A DNA stretch of 64,000 nt, taken from Microvirga ossetica (lineage in GTDB: Bacteria > Pseudomonadota > Alphaproteobacteria > Rhizobiales > Beijerinckiaceae). How positions within the stretch are numbered: the first letter of the stretch is position 1; each line of letters begins with the position of its first letter. Position numbers and translations under genes: made by a program. Under the pieces are notes generated by a model that did not search any database, was not told the origin of the DNA, and worked only from the letters and a program-made list of their open reading frames with translations. Shown here one piece after another: positions 1 through 8,653 of the stretch. Location of the stretch: contig NZ_CP016618.1 in NCBI RefSeq assembly GCF_002741015.1, positions 496,001 to 560,000 on the forward strand. The letters are read 5' to 3'.

Positions 1-1
1 C

Positions 2-550
2 TCCGGCTACGAAACTATCGCCGTCACCATGGCCGATCCCGCCTTCGTTAGGCTGATTCAGGGGCTCATGGACGAGGAGGTCACTCCCACGCTCCAGATG
101 CCGCTTGGAGCGGATCTGATCTCGTACAAGCGGGCGCTCATCGAGCGCTTCAAGAACCCGGCCCTGAAGCACCGGACTTGGCAGATCGCGATGGACGCTT
201 CGCAGAAGCTGCCGCAGCGCCTCCTGGGTACGGTGCGCGACCGGCTGCGCGAGGGTGCATCCTTCGATCGGCTCGCCCTCGGAGTTGCGGCTTGGATGTG
301 CTATGTCACGGGCGTGGATGAGAAAGGCGCGCCCATCGACGTGCGCGATCCGATGGCAGCAAGGCTGCGGGAGCTGGCTCAGTCCGCAGGGGGCTCCGCC
401 GAGCGCTTGGCAGAGGAGCTGTTCGTTGTGCGTGAAATTTTCGGGGATGATCTTCCCAAGGACCCGCGCTTCACTGGCGCTGTGACGAATGGCCTAAAGA
501 GCCTGTACGAGAAAGGCGCCAAACGAACCGTTACCAATCTTCCAGGCTGA
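2..550 (+). CDS. Mannitol dehydrogenase family protein, C-terminal part (5' end outside window)
   Basis: The reading frame is open from base 2 and the window cuts the gene, so the first Met at 29 is internal. About 183 residues are visible. They match the helical C-terminal domain of the polyol-specific long-chain dehydrogenase family (mannitol 2-dehydrogenase, fructuronate reductase), with the hallmark stretches ERFKNPALKHRTWQIAMD and QKLPQRLL followed by GVAAW. Family members oxidise a polyol such as mannitol to a ketose with NAD in the cytoplasm. The Rossmann domain and catalytic Lys lie upstream, so substrate and cofactor cannot be judged. The next gene, an aldehyde dehydrogenase, is on the same strand 156 bp downstream, consistent with sugar/polyol metabolism but not proof of an operon. 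Confidence 0.85.
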   Translation, partial: SGYETIAVTMADPAFVRLIQGLMDEEVTPTLQMPLGADLISYKRALIERFKNPALKHRTWQIAMDASQKLPQRLLGTVRDRLREGASFDRLALGVAAWMCYVTGVDEKGAPIDVRDPMAARLRELAQSAGGSAERLAEELFVVREIFGDDLPKDPRFTGAVTNGLKSLYEKGAKRTVTNLPG

Positions 551-706
551 TGAAAACGATGACCAGAGGAGATCAACGAACTAGCCTTTGTTTCGATCAG
601 CATACCCATCCCGTCGGTTCGCCTCGCCGAGATGATTGAGACAGATAGACACCGATGAAATCTGTCGCGCTGACGCAAGCGACAGGAACAGATAGGAGAT
701 ACAGAA

Positions 707-2335
707 ATGTTCGACTCTGCCGCGCTTAAGCAGCTGTTTCCTTTCGAGCACGATATGCTTGCCGAGCGCCAGCCCCCATCCCCAGTTCATCAGCGTGTAT
801 ACCTCGTTAACGGGGAGCTCCGGTCTTGGAGAGGACCTGTCGAAACGGTCCGGTCGCCTGTGTGCGTGCGTCGGCCGGACGGGTCACTGGAACAGGTCGA
901 GCTTGGGAGCTATCCAGTCGGAGGCGTGGAGGAGGCTGAAGAGGCACTGGCCGCAGCCGTCGCAGCCTACGATGAAGGGCGCGGCGTCTGGCCGACCATG
1001 ACGGTCGCGGACCGCATCGCCTGCATGCAGAGCTTTACCAACCAGATGGTTGCCCGCCGCCAAGAGGTCGTCAGCCTCATCATGTGGGAGATCGGCAAGA
1101 GCCAGGCCGACTCGGAGAAGGAATTCGATCGAACGGTCGACTACATCCGCGCCACCATCGAGGCGCTGAAGGAACTCGACAACAGTAACTCGCGCTTCCT
1201 GATCGTTGATGGCACGATCGGGCAGATCCGGCGCACGCCGCTCGGGGTCGTGCTGTGCATGGGCCCCTACAATTATCCGCTCAACGAGACCTTCGCCACG
1301 CTGATCCCGGCCCTGATCATGGGCAATACCGTCGTGTTCAAGCCGCCGCGTTATGGCGCCCTGCTGTTCTATCCGCTGCTCGAGGCGTTCCAAAGCGCCT
1401 TCCCGAAAGGCGTCATCAATACCGTGTATGGCCGCGGCTCGGTGATCGTGCCCCGCCTGCTCGATTCCGGGAAAGTGAACGTCCTCACCCTCATTGGATC
1501 GAGCAAGGTCGCGGATCATTTGAAGAAGCTGCCTCCCAAGGCGCATCGCCTGCGGGCCATTCTCGGCCTCGACGCCAAGAACGCCGCCATTGTGCTGCCG
1601 GACGCCGATATCGAGCTGGCCGTCAAGGAATGCCTCCTCGGAAGCCTGTCCTTCAACGGCCAGCGCTGCACGGCCCTGAAGATGCTGATCGTCCATCAGT
1701 CGATCGTCGAGTCCTTCCTGCGTCGCTTCACCGAGGAGTTGGACAAGCTCAAGGTGGGCATGCCTTGGGAGAAGGGCGTGAGCATCACACCGCTGCCCGA
1801 GCCCGGCAAGGTCGATTACATGACGCAACTGGTCGAGGACGCAAAGGCCAAGGGAGCGAAGGTCGTCAACGAGGGCGGCGGAGCCACCTGCGGAACCCTA
1901 TTCTATCCGGCGGTCGTATATCCCGTCCAGGAGGGCATGAAGCTCTATCGCGAGGAGCAGTTCGGACCGGTCGTGCCCGTGATGCCGTTCGAGGATCTCG
2001 AAACGGCCCTTGAATACGTCATCACGTCTGAACACGGACAGCAGGTCAGCATCTTCAGCTCCAGTCCCGATCAGATTGGCCGCCTTGTTGATCCGCTCGT
2101 CAACCAGGTCTGCCGGGTGAACATCAATGCCCAATGCCAGCGCGGGCCGGACGTGTTTCCCTTTACCGGACGAAAGGACTCCGCCGAAGGAACCCTGTCG
2201 GTCACCGACGCATTGCGCTCGTTCTCCATCCGCTCCATGATCGCCACGAAGCAGACCGAGGCCAACAAGCAACTGCTCGACGCAATCGTGACCGAGCACA
2301 AATCCAACTTCATCAATACGCGGTTCATCTTTTGA
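707..2335 (+). CDS. gapN: NADP-dependent glyceraldehyde-3-phosphate dehydrogenase-like aldehyde dehydrogenase (GapN type)
   Basis: A 542-residue aldehyde dehydrogenase superfamily protein closest to non-phosphorylating GapN, which converts glyceraldehyde-3-phosphate to 3-phosphoglycerate with NADP. The start is set by AGGAGAT 10 bases upstream. Visible motifs are GPYNYP (about 187), FKPP (211) and the catalytic cysteine in FNGQRCTALK (Cys321). The place where most family members have the general-base Glu (ELGGKN) reads LGLDAKN, so Glu appears replaced by Gly287. I believe related rhizobial sequences share this, so it may mark a subfamily rather than a dead enzyme. The protein is longer than typical 475-aa GapN, with extra N- and C-terminal residues. 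It follows a polyol dehydrogenase gene and precedes a DMT transporter. Confidence 0.85.
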   Translation: MFDSAALKQLFPFEHDMLAERQPPSPVHQRVYLVNGELRSWRGPVETVRSPVCVRRPDGSLEQVELGSYPVGGVEEAEEALAAAVAAYDEGRGVWPTMTVADRIACMQSFTNQMVARRQEVVSLIMWEIGKSQADSEKEFDRTVDYIRATIEALKELDNSNSRFLIVDGTIGQIRRTPLGVVLCMGPYNYPLNETFATLIPALIMGNTVVFKPPRYGALLFYPLLEAFQSAFPKGVINTVYGRGSVIVPRLLDSGKVNVLTLIGSSKVADHLKKLPPKAHRLRAILGLDAKNAAIVLPDADIELAVKECLLGSLSFNGQRCTALKMLIVHQSIVESFLRRFTEELDKLKVGMPWEKGVSITPLPEPGKVDYMTQLVEDAKAKGAKVVNEGGGATCGTLFYPAVVYPVQEGMKLYREEQFGPVVPVMPFEDLETALEYVITSEHGQQVSIFSSSPDQIGRLVDPLVNQVCRVNINAQCQRGPDVFPFTGRKDSAEGTLSVTDALRSFSIRSMIATKQTEANKQLLDAIVTEHKSNFINTRFIF

Positions 2336-2378
2336 CGCTACGGCGCTGAGGCGGAGCCAAAGGCAGCCGATTTTCTCA

Positions 2379-3275
2379 ATGAACGAACCCTCTATCCCTC
2401 GCGACCAGCCGTTGCGCGGCATCGTGCTCATGCTTGCCGCGCTGGCCTGTTTCTCCTGCTCGGATGCAGCCTCCAAGCTCATCACTGCTACCCTGCCGGC
2501 GGTTGAGGTCGCGTGGCTACGCTTCTGTGTGTTCACGCTCCTGATACTCGGCGCGGCACGAATGACCGGACAGGAGCGTCCTCTTCAGTCCCATCGACCG
2601 GTCCTCCAAACGCTCCGGGCACTTGGTTTGCTGGGCTCGTCCATCTTCTTCATCATGGGGCTGTCGCTTCTACCCATGGCGGAAGCCGCCGCCATCGCGT
2701 TCATCTCCCCCATGATCGTGACCGCCCTCTCTATTCCGATCCTTGGAGAGGTCGTCGGGTGGAAACGCTGGGGTGCGGTCGTGGTGGGCCTACTCGGCGT
2801 CTTCATTGTGGTACGGCCCGGGGCAGGGGCCTTCAATCCGGCTGCGATGTTGCCAATTCTGTCAGCCATTAGCTGGGCCGTTGCACTGGTGGTGACACGC
2901 AAGATGCGCGGATCGGATGGGCCTTTGGTTTCCCTCACCTATGCAGCCATCATGGGCTTGCTGGTCACCTCGGCTCTCGTACCGTTCACGTGGGTAATGC
3001 CTGGGTGGCGCGAAATTGCCTTGGGTCTTGTCACAGGCATTGTGTCCACCATCGCGCAATGGCTGCTCATTTTGGCATTCCAGCAGACGCGCGCCTCCGT
3101 CCTCGCGCCGATTTCCTACAGCCAACTTGTCTGGTCTGGACTGCTAGGCTACGTTATATTCGGCAACGTGCCTGATCGATGGACACTGGTCGGTGCGAGT
3201 GTAATCATCGCCAGTGGCCTTTACAACGCCCATCGCGAGCGCGCGGTTAGGATGTCGCCCGGTCCTGCGGAGTAG
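2379..3275 (+). CDS. DMT superfamily (EamA-type) inner-membrane transporter
   Basis: A 298-residue polytopic protein with about ten hydrophobic segments arranged as two five-helix repeats, typical of EamA/RhaT-type drug/metabolite transporters. The first repeat starts near residue 13 (GIVLMLAALACFSCSDAASK) and the second near 150. These proteins usually export amino acids or other metabolites; nothing in the sequence fixes the substrate. The gene starts 43 bp after the gapN-like gene on the same strand, so cotranscription is possible. The C-terminal tail after the last helix is short and charged. Confidence 0.85.
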   Translation: MNEPSIPRDQPLRGIVLMLAALACFSCSDAASKLITATLPAVEVAWLRFCVFTLLILGAARMTGQERPLQSHRPVLQTLRALGLLGSSIFFIMGLSLLPMAEAAAIAFISPMIVTALSIPILGEVVGWKRWGAVVVGLLGVFIVVRPGAGAFNPAAMLPILSAISWAVALVVTRKMRGSDGPLVSLTYAAIMGLLVTSALVPFTWVMPGWREIALGLVTGIVSTIAQWLLILAFQQTRASVLAPISYSQLVWSGLLGYVIFGNVPDRWTLVGASVIIASGLYNAHRERAVRMSPGPAE

Positions 3276-3773
3276 ATCGATGCATGGGGAAGATCTCTGC
3301 GACCGCCTGATCCAGCTGACGCTGGCGCCTATGACCTTCTCCTGCATGACAGCATCCTTGCCAGAGTGGTCAGAAACGGCTCACGCCCACCCTACACCTG
3401 GACCGCCGAGTTGCTGGAGGATCGACCCCGAAGCAAGCGGCCCTTTCCCGTCCGGGAGACTGAGCACGATTTCTCGTCTCTGACGAGTTGTGCGCCAGGC
3501 TCGGCCACCCATCGGTGACGACCAACAATCGCCATCCCGCCTCTCAGTGCGTGTGAGAGTGCAGCGGTTTCGCTGCGTATACCCTCGTCATATAGGAAAG
3601 CAGTTCATCCGTGCGCACCACCCCTAAGAGAGCGCCCCGGCTGAAGCGCTGTCTAATGCATCAACCAGGGCGCTCGTGTGCCAAGGGAATGACGCACGTC
3701 TTTGGTGTAGGCTGCTCAGACGGATCGACAATCCTGCATCCCTCACCAGTGCAATCCGCCATGGCTCATCCGC
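3276..3773. other. About 500 bp without a convincing gene
   Basis: No frame here has a start, ribosome site and plausible composition together. One plus-strand frame (about 3281-3517, ending TGA) reads like a peptide fragment rich in Arg and Pro with YTWTAELLEDRPRSKRPF. It has no start codon and may be a gene remnant. Confidence 0.4.
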
Positions 3774-4031
3774 GTGACCCTGCTATGCGTGTCAGCCCTC
3801 ACCCATCGCACCGCTCAATTCTTTGAAATCACCGATCCTCAGATCCTCGCCTTTCTGGTGATGCCGTTCCTGTTCGTGCTGACCTGCGGCATGGTGTTCT
3901 TCAGCCGTGAGAGGCCGAAACCTGAGCAACCTGCTGATCCGCCGGAGCCTGTCACAAGGCCGAAGGCCTTGACACGCGAGCCACGCAAAAGAGGATCAGC
4001 AGCTAAACAAGCTGATGCGGCAGAGGATTAG
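3774..4031 (+). CDS. Small single-pass membrane protein, unknown function
   Basis: An 85-residue frame starting at GTG, with one strong hydrophobic segment (ILAFLVMPFLFVLTCGMVFF, residues about 24-43) and a Pro/Lys/Arg-rich cytoplasmic-type tail ending in acidic residues. The first 15 residues are not typical and there is no clear ribosome site, so the true start may be internal. No known family recognised. Composition of the tail (PEQPADPPEP) resembles other small alphaproteobacterial membrane proteins. Confidence 0.4.
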   Translation: MTLLCVSALTHRTAQFFEITDPQILAFLVMPFLFVLTCGMVFFSRERPKPEQPADPPEPVTRPKALTREPRKRGSAAKQADAAED

Positions 4032-4342
4032 CCGCACTGCATCGGGCAGAGCCCTACCGGATTCCCGCCTCGTATGGCTCGGAACCGTTGTTGCTGTAGG
4101 CAGCTGGAAGGTCTCACGAGGCGTGCTCGATCTGGGGCTGAGTCGCATCTGCTCCCGACGAGACACGACGGCCCACAAACAGCATCAGGCCAGCCCCGTG
4201 TCCTGCAAGCTACAGACAGCGGCGCGCAAATCGGACAGATGAACGCCCGCCGAGTGTCACGATTGACCGCCGGGAGGGAGCTGAGTTTCAAACCCACTCT
4301 CACGTGAGATAAATAAGCCTGTCAGGCGCCATAAAGCGCATC
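4032..4342. other. Intergenic stretch with no recognised feature
   Basis: About 310 bp with only short, out-of-character frames on both strands. No terminator with a T-run and no repeat was seen. Confidence 0.4.
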
Positions 4343-4472
4343 TTGGTCCCAACGGGAAACGCCCGTGACCTGCACCGCTTCCTCGAAGTGCGCAAGGACT
4401 TCTCATCGGGGATGAAGGACCGCATCAGCCGGGACAGTTTCGTGGAAGGCGTTGACTGCGGTGTTGACATCG
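4343..4472 (+). pseudogene. Remnant of a phage AntA/AntB-type antirepressor
   Basis: One frame translates to NARDLHRFLEVRKDFSSGMK followed by DRISRDSFVEGVD, which matches the core of the AntA/AntB antirepressor domain (pattern NARxLHxFLxVxKDFSxWIKxRI..FVE.D). The usual Trp after FS is changed to Gly and the homology stops after about 40 residues; the frame then runs into unrelated sequence. No other phage gene is recognisable nearby, so this is a lone fossil. Confidence 0.6.
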
Positions 4473-4555
4473 GTCCCCCAAATCGGAGGGGGGAGACGGC
4501 CGTTCTGTTGGGTACTGGGTCAGTCGCGACATGGCTGCTGCGGTCGCGGGGCGGG

Positions 4556-4686
4556 CTACCAGCGCTTGACGAAATGCCCAACGGCAGCGCCGACAGCGAT
4601 GCCAAAGGCAATGCCGATAGCGATATGATCCAGAGCCGCGCCTAAGGCTGCCCAACACCCACACCGATCGCAATTCCCAGAGCCAT
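4556..4686 (-). pseudogene. Glycine-zipper small membrane protein with a one-base frameshift
   Basis: From an ATG at 4686 (GAAGGA upstream) the frame reads MALGIAIGVGVG and then stops. The next frame continues with AALGAALDHIAIGIAFGIAV and ends GHFVKRW. Adding one base near 4650 joins them into a 43-residue Gly/Ala/Ile-rich protein with GxxxG-like spacing throughout, as in glycine-zipper membrane proteins. This is either a recent inactivating deletion or a sequencing error. Confidence 0.6.
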
Positions 4687-4754
4687 GCTTCGATCCTTCA
4701 GAAGGGATATGGAGATGGGTCGGCTGCCATCCGTATGTGCAAGCGGCCAAGAGG

Positions 4755-4898
4755 CTAGGGGTGTTGAGGCAGTTCGCCCGGGTCTGCGTCCAACAGCCGG
4801 ACTATTGCAGTGACGAGGAGTATCGTGGTGATGATGCCGCTCACGACCACAATGAACCGAAAAAAGTGTTCTACGAAATCCTCTGGCAGCCGCTTCAT
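4755..4898 (-). CDS. 47-aa single-pass membrane microprotein
   Basis: A short frame with a strong ribosome site (GGAGGGAG just before ATGAAGCGG). The product has a short charged N-terminus (MKRLPEDFVEHFF), one hydrophobic segment (RFIVVVSGIITTILLVTAIV, residues 14-33) and an acidic Pro-containing tail. Function unknown. It sits on the same strand and just upstream of the frameshifted glycine-zipper protein, so the two could have been one transcript. Confidence 0.6.
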   Translation of the reverse strand: MKRLPEDFVEHFFRFIVVVSGIITTILLVTAIVRLLDADPGELPQHP

Positions 4899-5465
4899 GA
4901 TCTCCCTCCGAGATCTCTTCTAGGGAGGAAATCGGCGGTGATCGGTAACATAGGTTAGGGAGCGCTCGGCGATCTCGTCTGTCGGTTAATAGCGTTCCAT
5001 ACTGGTGTTACGCGAAATTACGCCGCTGGCTTTCGCACGCGCCTGTGACCGCGCTGGCCCTTATGGAAAAGGGTCCCTGACGGAAAAGGGTCGCGCCCGA
5101 GCTTATGACCATGTTCGCGACCCTTGAGCCCGTATTTGCCCCTACGGTGACGCCCGCATATCGACCTCGGGCGAGGGTTCGCCTTGCACCGCGGTGGGGT
5201 AGCACCGTCCGCCCGCTCCCGTACGGCCGTTCTTCTCTCCCGAGACGCCTATCCGCTCCCAGCCCATGACTGAGTGCCAAGGCCATCACAAGTTCACGGA
5301 GTTGCTGCCTTGTCGGCACCCGCTCGTTGAGTCAGCCGAGCCGCACGACTGGAAGAGGTAGCCCGTCCGCACCGGTTGCTCTCACATCCGCGACGAACCA
5401 ACAGGCCTCTTCCTGATGCATTATTCAACCATTGGTCCAAATGTGGCCAGGGGGCTCGTCAGGTT
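4899..5465. other. Upstream region with no recognised gene
   Basis: About 570 bp between the divergent microprotein and the LuxR-type regulator. A minus-strand open frame at 5008-5319 has Arg/Ala/Gly-rich composition without any domain and is judged spurious. No clear promoter was identified. Confidence 0.35.
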
Positions 5466-6206
5466 ATGTGGTGCGAAGTCATCGGCAGCGATCACCCGCA
5501 ATGTATTGCCGATACCGCCGTTCCGCGCATCACCACCCTGCTGATCTGCCGCAGTACCTTTCTGCATGCCGGCCTCAGACAGGTCCTGTCGGGCACGCCA
5601 TTCGCTCTGGCGCACGATGTCTTCGATCCAGCATCGGACAGCCCGGTCTTTGCCGAAAGCGAGCCCGCTCTCATCCTGCTGTGCGAGAGCCTCCCGCTCA
5701 ACGAGTATCTGGAAATCCTCGCGCGGCTGAAGGCCCGGTATCCCTTGGCATGGGTGGTTCTCGTGGCAGTGGCAGACCTTCTGGAACCTGATACCGTCCT
5801 GCGTCTGTACGAGGCCGGACTGAGTGGACTTTGCCCGCCAGCGATGGCCGGGAACAGTTTGGTCAAGGCTCTGGAACTGGTGGTGGCCGGTGAGACCTTC
5901 CTTCCGGCTGTGGTCGGGCAGGCTCTGCTCGAACAGTCTCGGCAAAGCATGCTGGACGCTCAGGAGATCCAGATGGCACCAGCCGCCAAGCGTGTGGGAC
6001 GGTTGACGGATCGAGAGGCTGCAATTCTGCAATGCCTGACGCAGGGCGCATCCAACAAGATGATTGCGCATCGGCTTGGTATCGCGGAAGTGACGGTCAA
6101 GGTTCACATCAAAAGCATTCTGAGAAAGGTCCAGGCGGCCAACCGCACGCGAGCCGCCATGTGGGCCCGCCAGCACCAGCAGATGGAAATCCAGCATCAC
6201 GGTTGA
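5466..6206 (+). CDS. NarL/FixJ-type transcription regulator with degenerate receiver domain and LuxR HTH
   Basis: A 246-residue protein (from the ATG at 5466; an upstream in-frame ATG at 5376 would add 30 atypical residues). Residues about 20-140 have the fold pattern of a response-regulator receiver. The acidic pocket is replaced (LLICRSTFLHAG instead of the usual VDDHP) and the phosphoacceptor Asp position reads LLCESLP, so classical phosphorylation is unlikely. The C-terminal LuxR HTH is intact: LTDREAAILQCLTQGASNKM followed by IAHRLGIAEVTVKVHIKSIL, with the usual K and R tail. It likely binds DNA as a dimer in the cytoplasm; the signal input is unknown. No sensor kinase gene is adjacent. 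Confidence 0.8.
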   Translation: MWCEVIGSDHPQCIADTAVPRITTLLICRSTFLHAGLRQVLSGTPFALAHDVFDPASDSPVFAESEPALILLCESLPLNEYLEILARLKARYPLAWVVLVAVADLLEPDTVLRLYEAGLSGLCPPAMAGNSLVKALELVVAGETFLPAVVGQALLEQSRQSMLDAQEIQMAPAAKRVGRLTDREAAILQCLTQGASNKMIAHRLGIAEVTVKVHIKSILRKVQAANRTRAAMWARQHQQMEIQHHG

Positions 6207-6256
6207 GTTGGCAGGGTCGCACGGCGCATCGTGCCGACAGCGCGAAAGGCCGCTCG

Positions 6257-6457
6257 TCAAGGGAACTCAAGACGAGCGAGTTCCTTCCGGATGAGCTGCG
6301 CTGTCTTGGGGCCAATGCGTTCAAGCCGTTCAAGCCGGTCGGCGACTGCCATGAGCTGGTCGAACGTATTGATGCCGTGTTTCCGCAATCCCTCCCACGC
6401 GTGACGGGGCAGACGCAGCCCCTTGATCGAGCCGCTGATACATTCCAGTGAAGCCAT
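6257..6457 (-). CDS. 66-aa helix-hairpin-helix protein resembling RNA polymerase alpha C-terminal domain
   Basis: A short protein whose body (LPRHAWEGLRKHGINTFDQL then ERLERIGPKTAQLIRKEL) fits the alpha-CTD/HhH pattern: a first helix, GI(N/T)T turn, a helix, then the IGPKTAQ hairpin. Such folds bind DNA non-specifically or contact transcription factors. It has no other domain, so it is a stand-alone HhH module. It converges with the LuxR-type regulator and is divergent from the HhH gene at 6585; the ribosome site is weak. Function not known. Confidence 0.6.
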   Translation of the reverse strand: MASLECISGSIKGLRLPRHAWEGLRKHGINTFDQLMAVADRLERLERIGPKTAQLIRKELARLEFP

Positions 6458-6584
6458 TAATCATACCCAGCGTGCTTGTCATCGCCGGTAACAACAACCA
6501 AAGCAGGCGAAAGTTATTTGACGACCTCTGCGCAATGTTGGATCAAAGGAGGTAGAGCACCGGATCAATCCGAACCCCTGGGGA

Positions 6585-7082
6585 ATGCAGTCCGTCAGGC
6601 ATGTTTCACTACTCTTTGGGAAGTCAAGCTTCTTCCGGCGTCCCCCGGAATCGCGCTTACCAGTCTCGCAATTCAGCAGCATCGTGGACGGCCCAGTCTG
6701 TAGCATTCGAGGATCACCGTTGGAGCTCGACGATCCCTTTCCACTCGAAGAGCTTCCTGTTCGCATCAGACATACAATCCTGGAAGAGTTCGAGGGCCGT
6801 CGCCCATCCGTTCTGGAGGTCGCCAGCCTCCCGGATTCCCATTGGCTCCGGCTGCCTGGCATCGGCCCAAGGGTCCTAGCGTGGATGCGCGCGCTCACAC
6901 GGGGAGCCCGCCGGAAGGCGCGGCTGCCTTCTTTGGCGGGATTGACTGACGCCGAGTTGCAAGCGGAGTACGGCTGCCTGAAAGACCAGAGAAAAGCTAT
7001 CGACAACCAGCTCAAAGAGGTCAGAGCGGAACTTCGCTTGAGGACTGAGGCTAATCGCACAGGCTCGAAGAGTTCCCCCTGA
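6585..7082 (+). CDS. Small helix-hairpin-helix protein with C-terminal coiled-coil
   Basis: A 165-residue frame. The region from about residue 45 (LELDDPFPLEELPVRIRHTI) to 105 contains a hairpin LPGIGPRVLAWM typical of HhH/alpha-CTD-like DNA-binding modules. The tail (about 120-155, DQRKAIDNQLKEVRAELRLR) looks like a short coiled coil. The first 40 residues are low quality and the real start may lie further in, for example at a GTG near 6684. It is transcribed away from the smaller HhH gene at 6257-6457, so the pair may share a control region. Confidence 0.5.
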   Translation: MQSVRHVSLLFGKSSFFRRPPESRLPVSQFSSIVDGPVCSIRGSPLELDDPFPLEELPVRIRHTILEEFEGRRPSVLEVASLPDSHWLRLPGIGPRVLAWMRALTRGARRKARLPSLAGLTDAELQAEYGCLKDQRKAIDNQLKEVRAELRLRTEANRTGSKSSP

Positions 7083-7095
7083 GCAATCATCCTCG

Positions 7096-7500
7096 GTGCA
7101 TCAACGGCCGTGGCAGTTTGTGCCGATTACCATCGTCGACAAATCAGCTCAGTCTTGGCCAAGTTGCCTATCGACGACAGCCATCGACAAGCCTCCGGAC
7201 TGGCGTCGGATCGCCACTCGCGACGACAGCAGCGGTCACAGGCTCGAGCCCAGCACGATCACGCCCGCTGTGAAGCGACTGGAAAGCGCAGGCTTTGTTG
7301 CCCGGCAGCGCAGCGCCTCGGATGAACGCCAAGTCCAGGTTCATCTCAGCAAGAAGGGCCGCGATCTCCACGCGATGACGGGGTGCCTCACAGAGGCGCT
7401 GTTGCGCCACTCCGGCTTCACGGTGCCGGAGATGATCGAGCTGAACCAGAAGGTGCACTTGCTGCGTGACGGCATGACAAAGGCACTGGCGGATACCTAA
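7096..7500 (+). pseudogene. Truncated MarR/OhrR-family regulator
   Basis: From about 7246 on, the frame encodes the winged-helix half of a MarR protein: EPSTITPAVKRLESAGFVAR, then DERQVQVHLSKKGRDL and a C-terminal dimerisation helix. The N-terminal helices and the first part of the DNA-binding domain are missing and replaced by unrelated residues, so this is very likely not functional. OhrR-like relatives sense organic peroxides, which would suit the peroxidase cluster downstream, but that link is speculation. Confidence 0.65.
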
Positions 7501-7580
7501 TTCGTGCCTTCGTTGATCATCCTATAAGACGTCTACTCGGAAATTCGCATGCATCGTCGCCGGCATGATAGGATGCCTGT

Positions 7581-7964
7581 ATGAGGGTTCATGCGCTGGA
7601 TCACATTGTCCTCGCTGTTCACGACGTGGCGCGTACGCGCCGCTTCTACGAGCGGGTTCTGGGGATGGAGTCGAAGGAGGAGCGTCCTGGCAAGTGGTCG
7701 CTGCATTTCGGAGCCCAGAAGATCAGCCTGCAAGATGCCAAGGCCTCGCCGGGCATTGCCCGTGATACCGTTCCAGGAAGCGGAAACTTCTGCCTTCTCA
7801 CCGACGCGCCCATTGACGAGGTCATGGTGCATCTCGAACGCGAGGGTGTTGCTGTCATTGATGGACCTGGCGAGCGTGCCGGCGCGACAGGAACCCTCGT
7901 GTCAGTCTACTTCAAGGACCCGGATGGCAATCTGGTTGAGGTTAGTAATTACATTCAATTGTGA
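7581..7964 (+). CDS. VOC-superfamily (glyoxalase/bleomycin-resistance fold) protein
   Basis: A 127-residue protein with the paired beta-alpha-beta-beta-beta modules of the vicinal oxygen chelate fold. It starts MRVHALDHIVLAVHDVARTR and carries the usual metal-ligand positions: His in LDHIVL, and Glu in the final PDGNLVEVSNY. Members include glyoxalase I, fosfomycin-resistance proteins and extradiol dioxygenases; single-domain cytoplasmic versions like this are often annotated as virulence- or stress-related proteins. Substrate unknown. AGGAT upstream supports the start. Confidence 0.8.
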   Translation: MRVHALDHIVLAVHDVARTRRFYERVLGMESKEERPGKWSLHFGAQKISLQDAKASPGIARDTVPGSGNFCLLTDAPIDEVMVHLEREGVAVIDGPGERAGATGTLVSVYFKDPDGNLVEVSNYIQL

Positions 7965-8629
7965 GCTATGGAAATACTCGACCGGTAGCAGGCGCAGCGC
8001 GGAGCCTGGAGGCATCCGAAGCACTCCCTCCTGACCTCGCTATCCTCAGCCACCGCACGCGGGATATCCGTAGTTAAGCGATTTCACCGCAGCGAAGGCG
8101 GTTTTGCCTCCTCAATGGCCCATTGGCCCTGCCTGCCGTGCGGAAGCGGCACGACGCACCATGTCCTGCGGGTCTTGCTGGTAAGGAACCGGCCGCATCC
8201 TCAGCCTCTGCGAGCGTGCCAAAACAGACGTTCAACATGGATCACCCCGGTGATGAAGCCCCACCCTGATCGTCCAAACCTCCGGGGAGCGGCATGGTTC
8301 ACCCTGGCCCGGGCTTAACCGTGCTTCTGGGACTGATATCACGGCCGGAGGGGACCTTCCGAATGCCGGATCGCTTCCGCAAGGGGTGTAGGCAGGAACA
8401 ATCCTGAAGGCTCCCAGGAACTCTACCGGCCTTCACCGCGGCCTTGCCATGGCCCGAGCGAACTTACTGGCCCACCATGACCGCTCAGCACCGTCACCGA
8501 GAGCCCTGCACAAGGTCATGCTGAGCGCATCGTTGAGTGCGGCCCCTCGCTCGAACAGGATCAGGCCGAGCGGGAGGGCAAGTACGAACCGGCTCGCCCG
8601 CGGCTCCGCAGTTCCGGTGCCGGCATTTC
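7965..8629. other. 665-bp region without a recognised gene
   Basis: Frames in this stretch are short and atypical. A weak hairpin ACCGC-loop-GCGGT followed by TTTT near 8086-8105 could end transcription from the VOC gene. The region ends in a good terminator at 8630, which implies that some transcript crosses it. Confidence 0.35.
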
Positions 8630-8653
8630 GGCCGCCAGGAGGCGGCCTTTTTC
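8630..8653 (+). terminator. Intrinsic terminator
   Basis: GGCCGCC-AGGA-GGCGGCC forms a perfect 7-bp GC stem with a 4-base loop and is followed directly by TTTTTC. It stands about 90 bp before the catalase-like gene and would insulate it from upstream transcription. No clear gene ends just before it. Confidence 0.75.

Noticed and set aside
884..1828. 314-codon frame antisense to the GapN-like gene
   Set aside because: Composition and full overlap show it is a shadow.
5008..5319. 103-codon minus-strand frame
   Set aside because: No ribosome site, no domain, random composition.
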